Origin: Manis javanica
Taxonomy: Eukaryota; Chordata; Mammalia; Pholidota; Manidae
NCBI RefSeq assembly: GCF_040802235.1
Contig: NC_133169.1
Span: 47,251,034-47,315,033 of the forward strand
DNA: 64,000 bases
Direction: 5' to 3'
Part shown: one piece after another, positions 24,794 to 35,559 of the stretch
How the letters are laid out: the number at the start of each line of letters is the position of its first letter
Numbering within the stretch: the first letter of the stretch is position 1
The notes under the pieces: model-generated
What the model saw: the letters and a program-made list of their open reading frames with translations, nothing else
Told to the model about the DNA's origin: nothing
Databases searched by the model: none
Made by a program: the position numbers and the translations under genes

Positions 24794-25071
24794 GGAGTAA
24801 CTGGGCGGAAGTTATGTCCCCATGCTGGGGAAAATAAACCTTTGAAACAAAAATCAGTCCAAGGGAGAAATAGAGTAGGAGAAAGCTGTTTATTGCTTAT
24901 AAGCAGTCGCCTGCTTCTGCTCGCCTGTGTCTCTCATGACCCGGCTGCAACGGGCCCCACCCAACCTCTCTGGTCCAGGTGTGCCCTCCCTCCCCCTTGT
25001 AATCACCTATTGATATAGGGATGGACAAAGGACAGGGGAGAGATTCTGGAAATATTGCAGTTTTACCCACA
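24794..25071 (-). repeat. 5' LTR of the ERV-L-like element
   Basis: The minus strand begins TGTGGGTAAAACTGCAATAT at 25,071. It contains AATAAA at about 24,890-24,895 and ends near 24,794, where the expected terminal CA has decayed. It is homologous to the solo LTRs at 33,224-33,548 and 35,112-35,534: all share the GTGGG(T/G)(A/G)AAAT-like start, CAGAATCT, the AATAAA position and the CCCCAG block near the 3' end. Confidence 0.75.
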
Positions 25072-26090
25072 ATTTCCATATGACAAATAACAAATTTTCA
25101 AAATTGTATTTTAATGAAATCCATAATACTCAAAAGAGAATAATGACAGCAAAAATAAACGCTTAAGTGAACTTTGCTCCATGAAATACTAAGGACAATC
25201 ATTTGGAATATGATTTATATAAATCGGCCTTTTTCAATTTTTGTTGTTATTGGGACAGTTCACTCTTTGGAAGATTTGATCACACCAAAGCTGAAAGTTA
25301 CTTGAGTCATATGTATTCGTTGGTATTTATCATATTTGAAATGATAAGTTTTTATTATGTATATTGAATTTAATAAGGTGATAAAAGGTTTTGTTATTAA
25401 TATAATATCCCATTTTGTTGAAAAGTGGTTTTCCAAAAACACGAGTAAGAAAAGAGGCATTATTTTATATTTTTACAAATCTGTTTGACATCTGCCTTAA
25501 TAGAAGATAGGTTATTCTCAGATATGCATCTTTGCTCACTCTGTTGCAATTTATTGATTAATGTATATAAAGAAAATAAGGCTTCATACAAATATATGAC
25601 TGGAAATTTGAAGCACTGATTTGATATCACCATAATAATAGTTAATACGCATCATTGATAGTAGGCCAAACTCAACAAGTGATTTATTGACGATTAGTTG
25701 GTTTTGGAATTGAAAACCACATATTGAACTTTTTATATTCTGATTTAAATCTACTTAGCACTTTGGATTTTACCAATTCTGATTTTGTAACATAACGTCT
25801 TGATCATCTGGAATGGCTCCCAGAGACATGTAAATATTACAAATATGACATATTGCATCATATGCCAAAATGAAGCACTTAAATATCACTACTAATTTCA
25901 TTAGAAAGGTCTTTCTGTATTAGAAAAATGTTAAGTTCGTGGGGAACACAGTCATTAAAATTCTAGTTATGACTTAAAACTCAAATATTATCATGAGCAG
26001 CTCCATTTGTGGATTATCTTTACTTCAGTTTTGAGAAAATGTCTGTCAAACACTAAATTCTGTCAGAAACAACACCTATTTTTACTAACA
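25072..26090. other. Intergenic, no gene seen
   Basis: Very AT-rich. Only the short low-complexity frame at 25,260-25,460 (minus) is present. I recognise no repeat with confidence. Confidence 0.5.
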
Positions 26091-27090
26091 TAGGTAATTA
26101 TTTTTCCCAGCTTGATTGAGATATACTTGACTTTTGACTGCAAGTTTAAGGGGCACAGTGTGATAATTCAATTCACATGTATATGGTGAAATTCTTACCA
26201 CAATAAGGATAGCACATTAGCAACACAAATTTTTCCACCTCCAACCTGTTAGAATGGCTATCACCTTGTAGACAGATTAATTCTGATGAGGATGTAGAGA
26301 AAAGGAAAGTTTGTGCACTGTGGTTGGGCTTATGAATGGGTATATCACTATGAAAACAGTTTGGAGGATCTTCGAAGAAATAAAAAAAGAACCACTTGTA
26401 CTTCCACTTCTGGGAATCAATTACTCTAGCATTAATAGGTATCTGTACCCCGGGTTTGTAGCAGCATTACTTAGAGTAACCAAAACATGAAAAAAACTTC
26501 AGTGCCTGAATGGCAGATGAACGGATCATGATAAATTTATCCAACCTTAAAAATGAAGAATCCTGACATTTTCGAAAACATGGATGGATCTTGAAGGCAA
26601 TATGGTAAGTGAAATGTCAGATAAAGTAAAATAATACCTTTTGATTTCACTTATTTGTGGGAACTAATAAGTAGACTTTGTAGAAATAGAGATCAGACTT
26701 GTAGTTACCTGGAGCAGAGGGAGAGGTAAAATGAATTGGTAGAAGTTAGGCAACGGGTACAAGTTTCTAGTTATAAGATAAATAAATACTGGGATGGTAT
26801 GTCCAACATCATGACTGGAGTTATGCAGGTACAGCATGGTGACTGCAGTTAACAAATATTGAGTTGTATACTTGCAAGTTGCCAAGAGACTAGATCTTAA
26901 ATGTTTTCACCACAAAACTTGAAATGGCATCTCATGGTGATTTTGTTGTGCCTTTCCTAATGGCTGCTGATGCTGAGTATCTTTTCATGCAGCTGTTGGC
27001 TATTTGTGTCTTCTCTGGAAAAATGTCTACTCAGGTCTTATGTCTGAAGAGTTATAGCTTTATTTTTTGTATATCAAACTAAATATGCAA
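26090..27090. repeat. Old L1 3' fragments in both orientations
   Basis: 26,095-26,230 is antisense L1 3' UTR (AGCTTGATTGAGATATACTTG). 26,235-26,930 is sense ORF2 C-terminus and 3' UTR (CTGTTAGAATGGCTATCACC, ACATGGATGGATCTTGAAGG). 26,925-27,060 is again antisense. All frames are decayed. This is a nest of at least two old L1 insertions. Confidence 0.6.
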
Positions 27091-28680
27091 TGTCCTTACA
27101 CTTTGGGAACAAGATCATGCTTTCCTAATAGCTCAATATTTGAAAAATGGCATCTGGTAAAATATCAGCATAACTGAAGACTTAGAGCCCAACCGTGGTA
27201 CATGAAACCACTAGGACTGGAGCCGCCCAGCATGAGTTGCTTTTTATTTCTTGAAAATGTCTGCTTATTTACAGGGGAATTGTTGTTCTTGTTCTGACAA
27301 GTCATATGTTATTTATCCTAGTGATAAATATTTAAATATAAATGAGACATGACAATGAAATGTATTCACACATGAACTAAGAAATCTTACCCTCAACAAT
27401 TATGAGTGTGAAATTGAACAGTAGTACATTTTACAAGGAAACATTTGTGCAAGTAACAGAAATGTACAAATAAATGATATAAAGAAACATGACAGAGTCC
27501 TCAGCTATGCAATACTGAAATTAGGAGGATTATTGAAGGTATTGATGAGCATCACCAAGGTTCAGAATTTTTGAGGATTATTGGGTTTGGTACACATGAG
27601 ATTTGTAGCCTTTCGTCTATTTTTGCTTCTGTGCAGAAATGTATATACAGAACCATAGCAAACCTGAAGTGCCCTTGTACCAGTTCCAAGCTGGAGCTAC
27701 GTGAGCATTGTTCCCAAATGCTGGACCTTTCCTAGGTAGGGATTCAAAAGGCTGACACTGTGGGGTTCAACTCTGAGATGTAGGAAGGGTAAACTCTTTA
27801 GCCAGCAAAATGCTGCTCTAGCCTTTGGAAATGAAGAAAATAAAACTGTTTCAATTTTTAGATGATTAATTTTTATGTCACATGTACTGAGAAAACTGTG
27901 TTATATAGTCCATGAAATACCTTGTTCTCTCTGGGTAAAATCCAACACCAGTTCTTGATACACCCCAGTCCACTCTACAGCCACTGATTCCTTTTTCTTG
28001 TAGTGAAGAAATTATGGATGCATCAAGCATGAGCTTCATTTTTGCATCCAGAGCCCATGAAGAGAACAAATCTATAAAACCAAGTCACTGTGGAAGACTG
28101 GCGGTTTGGGAGTCACCCCACTTCCGTCGAGTGAAACAACCCTTCAGTTTCCAGGAACCCGTGGGAAGCTGGCTTCCAGGGTTTAGCCCTGGCTTCAGTG
28201 CTCTCTCCTCATTGTGTCTTAAATCACTTGGTTACATTCCAGCCCGTTTTGCTACTTACTCCAGCATTTGTACAGGAGTGAGAGTAAAAAGAGCAATGCA
28301 GTCAGTAGGCTTTTCTGACCCAAACCACTTGGTATTATCTTCCAGGTCAGCAGTACCTTGGTACTTATATATAAAGTACGGATTTCCCCAAATGATGTTC
28401 TTCCTCAAAATCATCCCAAGAGTTTTCCAAAACTATTTTACAATATGGCCCAGCACTGTAGTGATTCTAAGGAATATTTATACATTATGTAAATATGATT
28501 TTGAGCAAGAAAAGCTTATATAGCAAGCTTGTAACTCACTATCACATAGTTGGACAGGAAAGAAATATAAGGCAATGAACACTAGAAAATTCATATATTT
28601 AAGAATGTAATGAAATATAATCCAAACTTCTATCAAGTTGACTTGCTTTTAAGAACTTTTTTATTCTGGAGAGTGCCTGC
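27090..28680. other. 3' flank of the first OR gene, no clear gene
   Basis: No recognisable gene or young repeat. The plus-strand frame 28,014-28,523 (169 codons) is the longest non-repeat open frame outside the ORs. It lacks any domain I know, has no membrane segment or low-complexity bias, and lies just downstream of, and convergent to, the OR gene. 28,080-28,300 has balanced base composition and could be an LTR fragment. I treat it as non-coding unless homology shows otherwise. Confidence 0.4.
28660..28665 (-). promoter_or_regulatory. Possible poly(A) signal of the first OR gene
   Basis: AATAAA on the minus strand about 24 nt after the OR stop codon. It is canonical in sequence but unusually close, so a more distal site may be used. 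Confidence 0.3.
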
Positions 28681-28688
28681 TTGGGCAC

Positions 28689-29609
28689 TCAGTATTTGTT
28701 GAACATTCTGCCTAGAGCAATGTTTATCTCCCTGTTCCTCAGACTGTAGATGACGGGGTTTATGAATTGGGGCACTGCGGTATAGAACATGGCTGTCAGC
28801 AGATTTTTAAGAGATGCTTTATTTGCAATGGGACCTAAGACTGCAATGAATCCAGAAATGATAAATATAAGAATAATTAGCAACTGTGGGGTACAGGTGG
28901 ACAAGGCTTTGTTGCGGGCCTCTGCTGAATGGATCTTAAGCACAGTTGAAAATATATTAATGTACGACATAAACAGACAAGTAAAACATACCAAGATAAT
29001 ACAAGTACTTAATACAAGCATCACAGATTCAGAAAACTGAACCTCTGAAGATGATATTCTCATAACTTGAGGTACATCACAAAAATATTGGTTGATCACA
29101 TTGGACTTGGTGAAGGGAAGTCTGAACATGTTCCCAGTGTGGATGGCGGAAAAGACCAGCCCACTGCCCCACGAGCCCACTACTGCCTGTGAGCACACCC
29201 AGGGGGTGATGATGAGCCCATAGTGCAGAGGCTGGCAAATGGCAACATAGCGGTCATAGGACATGACCATAAGGTAAGCCATCTCAGTGGATGCAAAGAA
29301 AATGTATAGGAAAATCTGAGCAGCACATTCTTTCAGTGAGATGGACTTACTGCCTGTCAGGGAATTCACAATCAGTTTGGGAACACTGACTGAGATGCAG
29401 CAAAGGTCTATGAAGGATAAGTTACTTATAAAAAAGTACATTGGAGAGTGAAGGTGTGGGTCTGTCACGATGGCAGCAATGGTGAGAAGGTTTCCAGCCA
29501 GAGCTCCTAGATAAATCAACAGGAACATTAGGCCTTGCAAAATGCGAAGTTCCCAAGAGCTTGAGACATCCATTAGGAGGAACTCTGTAAAGATGGTGAG
29601 GTTTCCCAT
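28689..29609 (-). CDS. Olfactory receptor, family 14-like, intact
   Basis: Complete single-exon odorant receptor of 306 residues, a class A GPCR of olfactory sensory neurons expected to signal through Golf and cAMP. The start is the first ATG and gives the usual MGNLT N-terminus, with a glycosylation site at N3. In order: GN motif (39-40) in TM1, LHSPMYFF (53-60), SFIDLCCISVSVPK (65-78) in TM2, C95 and C177 for the conserved disulphide, MSYDRYVAIC (116-125) at the end of TM3, SW (146-147) in TM4, SYINIF (215-220) in TM5, KALSTCTPQ (234-242) at TM6, and NPVIYSLRN (284-292) in TM7. Length and spacing are normal. Oddities: the usual His of KALSTCxPH is Gln242, and the extra loop-2 cysteine is replaced by Ser (ISSSE). 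OR14 is the best subfamily guess from the PKxIxNSL and DRYVAIC-PLHY context. Likely functional, since there are no stops or frameshifts. Confidence 0.95.
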   Translation of the reverse strand: MGNLTIFTEFLLMDVSSSWELRILQGLMFLLIYLGALAGNLLTIAAIVTDPHLHSPMYFFISNLSFIDLCCISVSVPKLIVNSLTGSKSISLKECAAQIFLYIFFASTEMAYLMVMSYDRYVAICQPLHYGLIITPWVCSQAVVGSWGSGLVFSAIHTGNMFRLPFTKSNVINQYFCDVPQVMRISSSEVQFSESVMLVLSTCIILVCFTCLFMSYINIFSTVLKIHSAEARNKALSTCTPQLLIILIFIISGFIAVLGPIANKASLKNLLTAMFYTAVPQFINPVIYSLRNREINIALGRMFNKY

Positions 29610-30720
29610 GTTGGATAATATGCTATAGTTATCATGGGGTTAAAGAAATAAGTGGTTAAATAAAGTAGTAAGGGATTAAATGGAAGTACTCCACATATCC
29701 ACAAATAAAATGCAGTCATAGGCATCATTGTATGGCTTTTTAGCAGTAAATATGAATACAGGAAATGAACATAAAGTGAGCATTTGAAATATATGAATAT
29801 ACTTACATTTATATTTATGAATTACATATTTAGAACTAATCTATTTATAGTAAATAATATATGTATAATCTATAAATAGCGTGAATGCAATAATTATAGT
29901 TATTTATTTTTCCTCCTAACTATGTTAAAATACCATTAGTAGTTTCAGTAGACATACACTCAGAAACAAGAACATTTCAAATGAAATCAATTCTTCAAGA
30001 CACTGCAATTACTGAGTTACATTTACACTTTCTTTGAAAAGTCATAATTCTACCTGGACACATCCAGTGACATATTTACAATTTCATTCTAAATTAAAAC
30101 TGTTTTTCCAAGTAATGCTTGGTTATAGGGTCTCCGTATCAGCCCTCTGGGTTGGAACACCGCATTCTTTCCAAAACACACGCTCTCGTGTACTAGGGCA
30201 CTAGGATGAATTCTGACGTGCCCTGTTCTGTGTCCAGCTGCTCTAGAAAGTGTTTACTTAATAAACTGAATGAGTGACTCTCAGCTCTCTCAGAAATATG
30301 TTACTACCCTGGATATCTCAACTTCTTTCAATATTCTAAGGAGTATCTTAGTTTGTGGTTTGGCTTCCATGAACTTCATGGTAAACCTGTTCTGCCTGTG
30401 CATTTCTGTGTTGTGTTTGAAATAAAGTTCAAGAGATGACATCCATGGCGCCTACATACTTCATTTTGTAGGAAATTTTATGATATAAATTTTTGACCCA
30501 ACCTGTATATCACACATTTTCAGATACCATTTTTCAAAATCAAAACAAATCACCTAAAATAAAACTGGAAAAATTATGAGCTATGAGCATATATTCATCA
30601 CGTGAAACAGAAATAACCAAATATAATGATCTAGAGACACATTAAAGTTATTTCAGTGACTTATTAATTACTAAATTTAATGAATCATGTAAATTTTCAC
30701 TTACCAAAAATACCCAAGAT
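29610..30720. other. 5' flank of the first OR gene
   Basis: AT-rich non-coding DNA upstream of the OR start. OR genes normally have one or more short non-coding 5' exons within several kb upstream. I cannot identify an exon, a splice acceptor or a TATA box with confidence. Confidence 0.45.
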
Positions 30721-32345
30721 GTGAGATGGTTTCTTCTCCCTAGCATGAATATTGCCTTTGGAAATATAAAGATCTTGAAAATATTAATGATCCTCTCTCT
30801 TCAGTAAGTAAAATTTAATGAGATATTAAGGATTTTAAATCAAAACAATTCTGCTTCTGCATTATTTATAAGCATGGTGATTTTTTAGGAAGCAGTTATC
30901 TGGCTGATCCCTCTCGGGAGCCCTGGGGAACATTTAGCCTCCCAGGAGATCAGCTTTCCTCAAACTCCTAATTACTAAGGATTCTTTGGCCACACTTTCT
31001 GAGATTAATTAAATTTATAATAGTGTTTCTGAGCAATAAGGTCAGCAAATTTTTTAACGGTTAGTATGAATTAACAAAGAAAAGCACTTGAAAAGGTTTC
31101 TTGGATGCTGGCGAGCCAACAAAGTTTCAAGTTCACATCTCATTGCAAAAGCAGTTTAAGTAGAAGACAGCAAGTTCATAAAATCATGTAACTCCTAATA
31201 AAATTATATTTTCTTACAATTTTTGAATTTAAAGTATGGCATTAATAAGCATTATATTCATTTAAAAGTAACCTAAAATATTCTTAAAAATGAACAATTA
31301 GACAATTGCTTCTCTTAAGCTGGAAAATAGATATCAGCAGGCTGGAGAGAGAATAAGGCCATAAAGCCCACTAGAAGGGACTCAGAAGTTAACCAGTTAA
31401 AACTGGAAGCCAACAAAGACTCAGAGTTAATGAGTTAATCAGTTAAAGCTCAAAAGGCCAGGAGCAACTTGGATGGGAATGTTTGACTATTCCCCAGTTA
31501 AAGGAAAGTATCTCAGCATAGTGCATGTCTTTATTGTGTTAATCATGCAGGATCAATTTATTTTTTAACCTTACCTGTATACTGTTCTTCCTCCTTCAGC
31601 CCTAATCAAGTAATTTGCAACCTGGACAACTAATTTAGCAAGCAGCACAGCATTAAACAACATAGTAAAAGGCAGGAAGGATTCCATTTTAAGGATAAGA
31701 TTGCATTTTAAAACCCAGAAATTAAGAAGTAAGATTCTTGACTTACTCTTTATCAAACAGACAATAACTCAGCCCACCTTGGGGACTGGGCAGGTGGTCT
31801 TGTTTGATATGCTCCCAGACCAAGGGCCAGTATCTCAGGGAGAAATCAGAGCAGTAAATTTCCTCTGTTAAGTTAATTTTAAATATTCAGAGACCACTTA
31901 ACAAGTCTGCACCCCCAGCCCTTTGTCGCATTCCTTAAGAGTTCTTAAAAGGGGGAACCCCCAACCTATCAGTGCACACATCTCTCTGAGGTTGCCCGCA
32001 CTTTTTTAGTGAGTAGCCTTAAACTTTCTCTCTCCAAACCTTCAGGGTGCCTCTCCTCACTGAGGTCTTTTTTTCTCTCTTTAAGTAACTAAATAAAACT
32101 TTTACTTTGCTTCACTATTGTGTCTCTACCCTTCAATTCTTTGTTGCTGTGGGGACAAGAACTGAGGAAAATACACAATTCTCCCCCCTCACACTTCGGT
32201 TTTAAAGAAAAACAGGAAAACATTTTTAAATGGATTTTTAAAAGAAAACTAGTACAAGAAAAATAAATTATATCACATAATGAGACTCTTACTTCACCAA
32301 ATATGCTTGGAATGGATCCTAACACATGGAATGTGGCTTATAATG
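30720..32345. other. Second duplicated pair, second member
   Basis: Aligns with 17,580-17,660 and 21,830-22,410. It is continuous across the point where the first member has the L1 (about 30,800-30,855 here), and is itself interrupted by an LTR (31,321-32,192), after which alignment resumes (TTTTTAAAAG...ACTAGTACAAG, then TTCACCAAATATGCTTGG). It lies about 1.1 kb upstream of the intact OR gene. No gene is seen inside. Confidence 0.6.
31321..32192 (+). mobile_element. Solo LTR, ERV1-type
   Basis: A large LTR on the plus strand, starting TGGAAAATAG and ending at one of the CACA steps near 32,177 or 32,192. The promoter-like TTCTTAAAAGGGG lies at about 31,940 and AATAAA at about 32,092-32,097. 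The region after it (CTTTGCTTCACTATTGTGTCTC... GTGGGGACAAGAACTGAGG) has the look of gammaretrovirus-like R-U5. Its borders are supported by absence of this block from the paralogous copy near 22,270. No internal viral sequence is attached. Exact ends are uncertain by about 15 bp. Confidence 0.7.
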
Positions 32346-32680
32346 TTATTATACCTCAGATACTAAGTACAGAAGGAGTTATAGGGAAGAATCCAATTTG
32401 CCAATATTTTGAAGGTTCTAAGTAGCAACTGTCTTCCAGGGAAAAGCATTGTGGAAAGAGGAATCTGCAAGGAAATGAAAGGTCAAATATTGAAGTCCCT
32501 ACTTTACCGCTCTAATGTTGACATAGAGAGAAGTCCACAAGAAATCCTGCAAAGCTTACTGAGTAGTGTTAAGAACTCAAGTCCACGGTAGCAGGAACCC
32601 TCTCACTTAGAACAGGATGTTTTGTGCTTCACTAGAGTGGGGATCCCTCCACAAGGTTTTCAGAGTGTGAGCTATTTTTC
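32345..32680. other. Intergenic, no gene seen
   Basis: Non-coding DNA containing a 60-codon plus-strand frame (32,409-32,591) with no recognisable features. I looked here for the missing C-terminal half of the OR pseudogene and did not find it. Confidence 0.4.
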
Positions 32681-32682
32681 CC

Positions 32683-34060
32683 ATTTTTTCTTGCTTCATG
32701 AGATATAATTGACATGTGTACCTGTTAAAGGTATACAGCATGATCATTTGACTTACCTATATTGTTAAATGATTGCTGCATATATTATAAGTGGTAAAAT
32801 ATATTATATAAATACAATGAAAAGAAATGGAGAAAGAAAAAAAGACTTTCTCTTTGTGATGAGAGCTCTTACAATCTACTCTCATTTCAAATCTATCATA
32901 CAGCAGTGTAGTCATCATGTCATACATTATTCCTAATATTTTTCTTAGAGGTTTTTACCTTTGAACATCTTCCACTAATTCCCCTTTCCTCAACTCTCCA
33001 CACTTATATGTGTGTGTGTGGTTTCCATATGTAAGTGAAATCACACAGCATTTCTCTTTCTCTGACTTATTTCACTTAATAACCTCATGATCCATCCATG
33101 TTTTCAGAAAGAGCAGGGTTTGCTACTTTTTTTATGGCTGAATAAGATTCCATTGTTATTTATACCACGATTTCTTTATCCATTTGTCTATTAATGGGCA
33201 CTTTGGTTTCTTCCGTATCTTGATGTTAACTCTGGGGGGAAAATGTGTTCCCAGCCTGGGGTAAATAAACATTTAAAGTTGAAATAAATCAAAAGGCTAA
33301 ACAAATGGGAAAAACCCATTTATTACTTACAAGAAGTCACTACTCCTGCATGCCTGTGTCTCTTTATGTCCTGGGTGGAAAGAAGTCAAAAAACTTCTCC
33401 AGTCAAGGTGCACATTCTTCCCCAACCCTTGTAAGAACCTACTGATATGGAGATGGACTACTTCACTCCAACCCTTGTAAACAACTATTGATGTGGAGAT
33501 GGTTAAGGCCAGGTGCAAGATTCTGGAAATAGTGCAATTTTACCCACACTTGGACATTTGTAAGTAATGGTGCTATGAATAGACAGGGGCAGATACTTTT
33601 CAAGTTAGTGTTTTCTTTCCTATGCACATATTCCCATAAGTGGAATTGCTAGATTATATGACATGTCTTTTTAATTTTTTTTTGAGCATTCTCCAATTCT
33701 GTTTTCCATAGTGGGTACAGTGATTTATAATGACACTAGGAGTGCAAAATGTTTCCCTTTCTTCACATCCATGCCAATATTTGTCCCTTGACTTTTTGGT
33801 ATGTAGTTTTGATTTGCATCTCCCTAACTGTTAGTGCTACATAGCATCTTTTATGTACCTTTTACTCACTTTTCTATCTTCTTAGGAAAATTGCCTATTT
33901 ATGTAATTTGCCCATTTCTTTGTTGGATTATTTTTTTTTTAGCTGTATTTGCAGTGCAGCTTTTTACTTTGATGAATGCCCACTTTTTTGTTTTCTTTTA
34001 TGAGTCCCACAGTGACAGGTCATCCATTTAAGTATTTACTGCATTTTGAGTTAATTTCTG
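32683..34060 (-). repeat. Old L1 3' part, antisense, split by an LTR
   Basis: The A-rich 3' tail is seen as T-rich sequence at 32,681-32,695, then antisense 3' UTR (GAGATATAATTGACATGTG), ORF2 C-terminus (33,100-33,223) and, after the LTR, its continuation (33,549-34,060). The 5' end abuts the OR pseudogene at about 34,060. Decayed frames. Confidence 0.7.
33224..33548 (-). mobile_element. Solo ERV-L-like LTR
   Basis: 325 bp with TG at 33,224 and CA at 33,548 (both strands then read TG...CA). AATAAA lies on the minus strand at about 33,318-33,323. It is inserted in an old L1: the L1 text runs directly from 33,223 to 33,549. The flanking 5-mers CTTGA/CTTGG match at four of five positions, fitting the 5-bp target duplication of class III elements. 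Same family as the LTR of the truncated provirus at 24,794-25,071. It contains a short internal repeat (two CAACCCTTGTAA blocks) near 33,424 and 33,469. Confidence 0.8.
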
Positions 34061-34061
34061 T

Positions 34062-34485
34062 GAGTGCCATAGACAGGACACCAGTAACCTGTGTGCACAG
34101 GCATAGGGTCATAGCGAGGCCATAGTGCAGAGGGTGCAAATGACAACAGAGTGGTCATAGGGCATGAACACCAGGAGCAAGAACTCTGGATCCAAAGAAG
34201 GTAAACGGGAAGGTCTAATCAGCATATGCTTTGAAAAAACTCAATTCACTGCCCATCAGAGAATTCATGATGGATTTGGGATCATACACTGAGATGTAAC
34301 CAAAGCTTAGCTGGGACAAATTGCCTGTAAGGAACTACACTGGGAGTTGAAGAGAGGGACCATCAAGTCTGCAGCCAGGGCTCCTCCGTAAATCAGTAAG
34401 AACAACAGGCCTTGAAAGACTTGGAGCTCCTGGCAGCTTGAGCGATTCGTCAGGGAAATTCTGTGCAGATGGTGAAGTTGTCCAG
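34062..34485 (-). pseudogene. Olfactory receptor pseudogene, N-terminal half
   Basis: Minus-strand remains of an OR related to its two neighbours. The start codon has decayed (CTG at 34,485, followed by DNFTICTEF in frame). TM1 is readable as ELQVFQGLLFLLIYGGALAA, then part of TM2-loop 1 (SIMNSLMGSELSFF), then the TM3 end as MPYDHSVVICTL in place of MSYDRYVAIC. Several frameshifts and stops are present and the LHxPMYFFL region is shortened. Everything after about TM4 is missing: the sequence stops at 34,062 where an old L1 begins. Similarity to both intact ORs (for example the shared CATAGTGCAGAG and GTCATAGG blocks) supports family 14. Confidence 0.85.
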
Positions 34486-35111
34486 GTCTCTCTGTGGAGT
34501 CAAAGGATAAACTAAGAAAATGATACTACAAACCAAAATGGAAAGTGCAAACTATGCTCCTGTGGAATGAAATGTCTGCTGGATATAATTTACTGCATTG
34601 ATTTACTCTCACAAAGGCACACTGAAGTACAGACCAATAGCACTATCCTTCAGTCCTCTTGTTGAGTGTGTCCCAGAGAATCCTTTATCATAGACATATT
34701 TTTACACAAACCCACAAGAAGAAATGTGCAACAAGCTTCTCTGAATTGCTTGTTCATCTCTTTCTGGAGGGCATTGCTGTGCTTGGATATCTGACAAGCC
34801 TCAGGGAAAGTGCTAATAGCAGGCTCTTGAAAACCTGCAGTCCTTGAGTGCCTTGTTTTCCATAGAAAGTCTGTCCAATCCACTGAGATGAATTAGATTG
34901 ACAGTAGGTATTTTACAGATAAACTTTAAATAGGGACTTTTAAACTTTAAGGAAAGGGATTTAAATAGGTAAAACTTTGGAAAGAACAAGATCCCCCAAA
35001 TAGCTTCTGGATAAGTGGTGGGATAATGACATTTTAAAATTACTTCCTTGCCCAAACTTTGCACTAGGAAGACAGATTTTGGGTTCACTGGATCCTGCCA
35101 ACTATGCCAGA
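34486..35111. other. Intergenic, no gene seen
   Basis: Upstream flank of the OR pseudogene. Only short frames (34,650-34,883 minus; 34,659-34,847 plus; 34,813-35,088 minus) that overlap one another and carry no recognisable features. Confidence 0.45.
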
Positions 35112-35534
35112 TGTAGCTCTGGAGGTAAAGGTTTTCCTGGCCTGGGGCAAATTACCTATGAAAGTTGAAACCAAAATAAGCCATGGGGAAGGTTAAATTG
35201 GGAGGAACCATTTTTTATTGCTCACAGCATGCTCACATTCGCTGGCTAGCACTGCCTCCCTCTGTCTCTGCCACAGCTCATGCTCTGCTCACACAGTGCC
35301 CCCTCTACTTCCTGCCCTCCCCTTCAGGGAGGAGGAGCTCCACTGGCCTGTCCTGGGTGAGTGGCAGACACCAGGCCCATTATGTACCAGGAATGGACAG
35401 GAGAAGAGAATGGCCGCTATCTCTCCACCCCTTGCCCCAGAAGCTGTGGGAAGCTGCCACGGTAAACACCTTTTGATAGGTAAATGGACTAAAGCTGGGT
35501 GGGAGATTCTGGAAATTCTGTAATTTTCCCCACA
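35112..35534 (-). mobile_element. Solo ERV-L-like LTR
   Basis: 423 bp beginning TG (35,112) and ending CA (35,534). On the minus strand it starts TGTGGGGAAAATTACAGAAT, has AATAAA at about 35,212-35,217, and ends with the CCCCAGGCCAGG...CCAGAGCTACA block. It is the third member of the LTR family in this window, longer than the other two because of a GC-richer middle (35,260-35,440). No matching target duplication is seen. Confidence 0.75.
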
Positions 35535-35559
35535 TCTCCTCATGCTCTTCAGTATTATT

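Larger units (their letters stand above)
22411..25071 (-). mobile_element. Truncated ERV-L-like provirus (5' LTR, gag, pro, start of pol)
   Basis: A minus-strand endogenous retrovirus with the order 5' LTR (25,071-24,794), primer-binding-site-like sequence (24,793-24,777), gag (about 24,605-23,250), protease (about 23,050-22,860) and the first part of reverse transcriptase (to about 22,411). The rest of pol, any env, and the 3' LTR are missing. Every gene has several frame breaks, so it is an old fossil. Assignment to class III (ERV-L-like) rests on the Gag and protease-RT style and is moderate; a nucleotide comparison with repeat consensus libraries would settle it. The truncation point coincides with the end of alignment to the duplicate at 32.3 kb. 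Confidence 0.75.
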
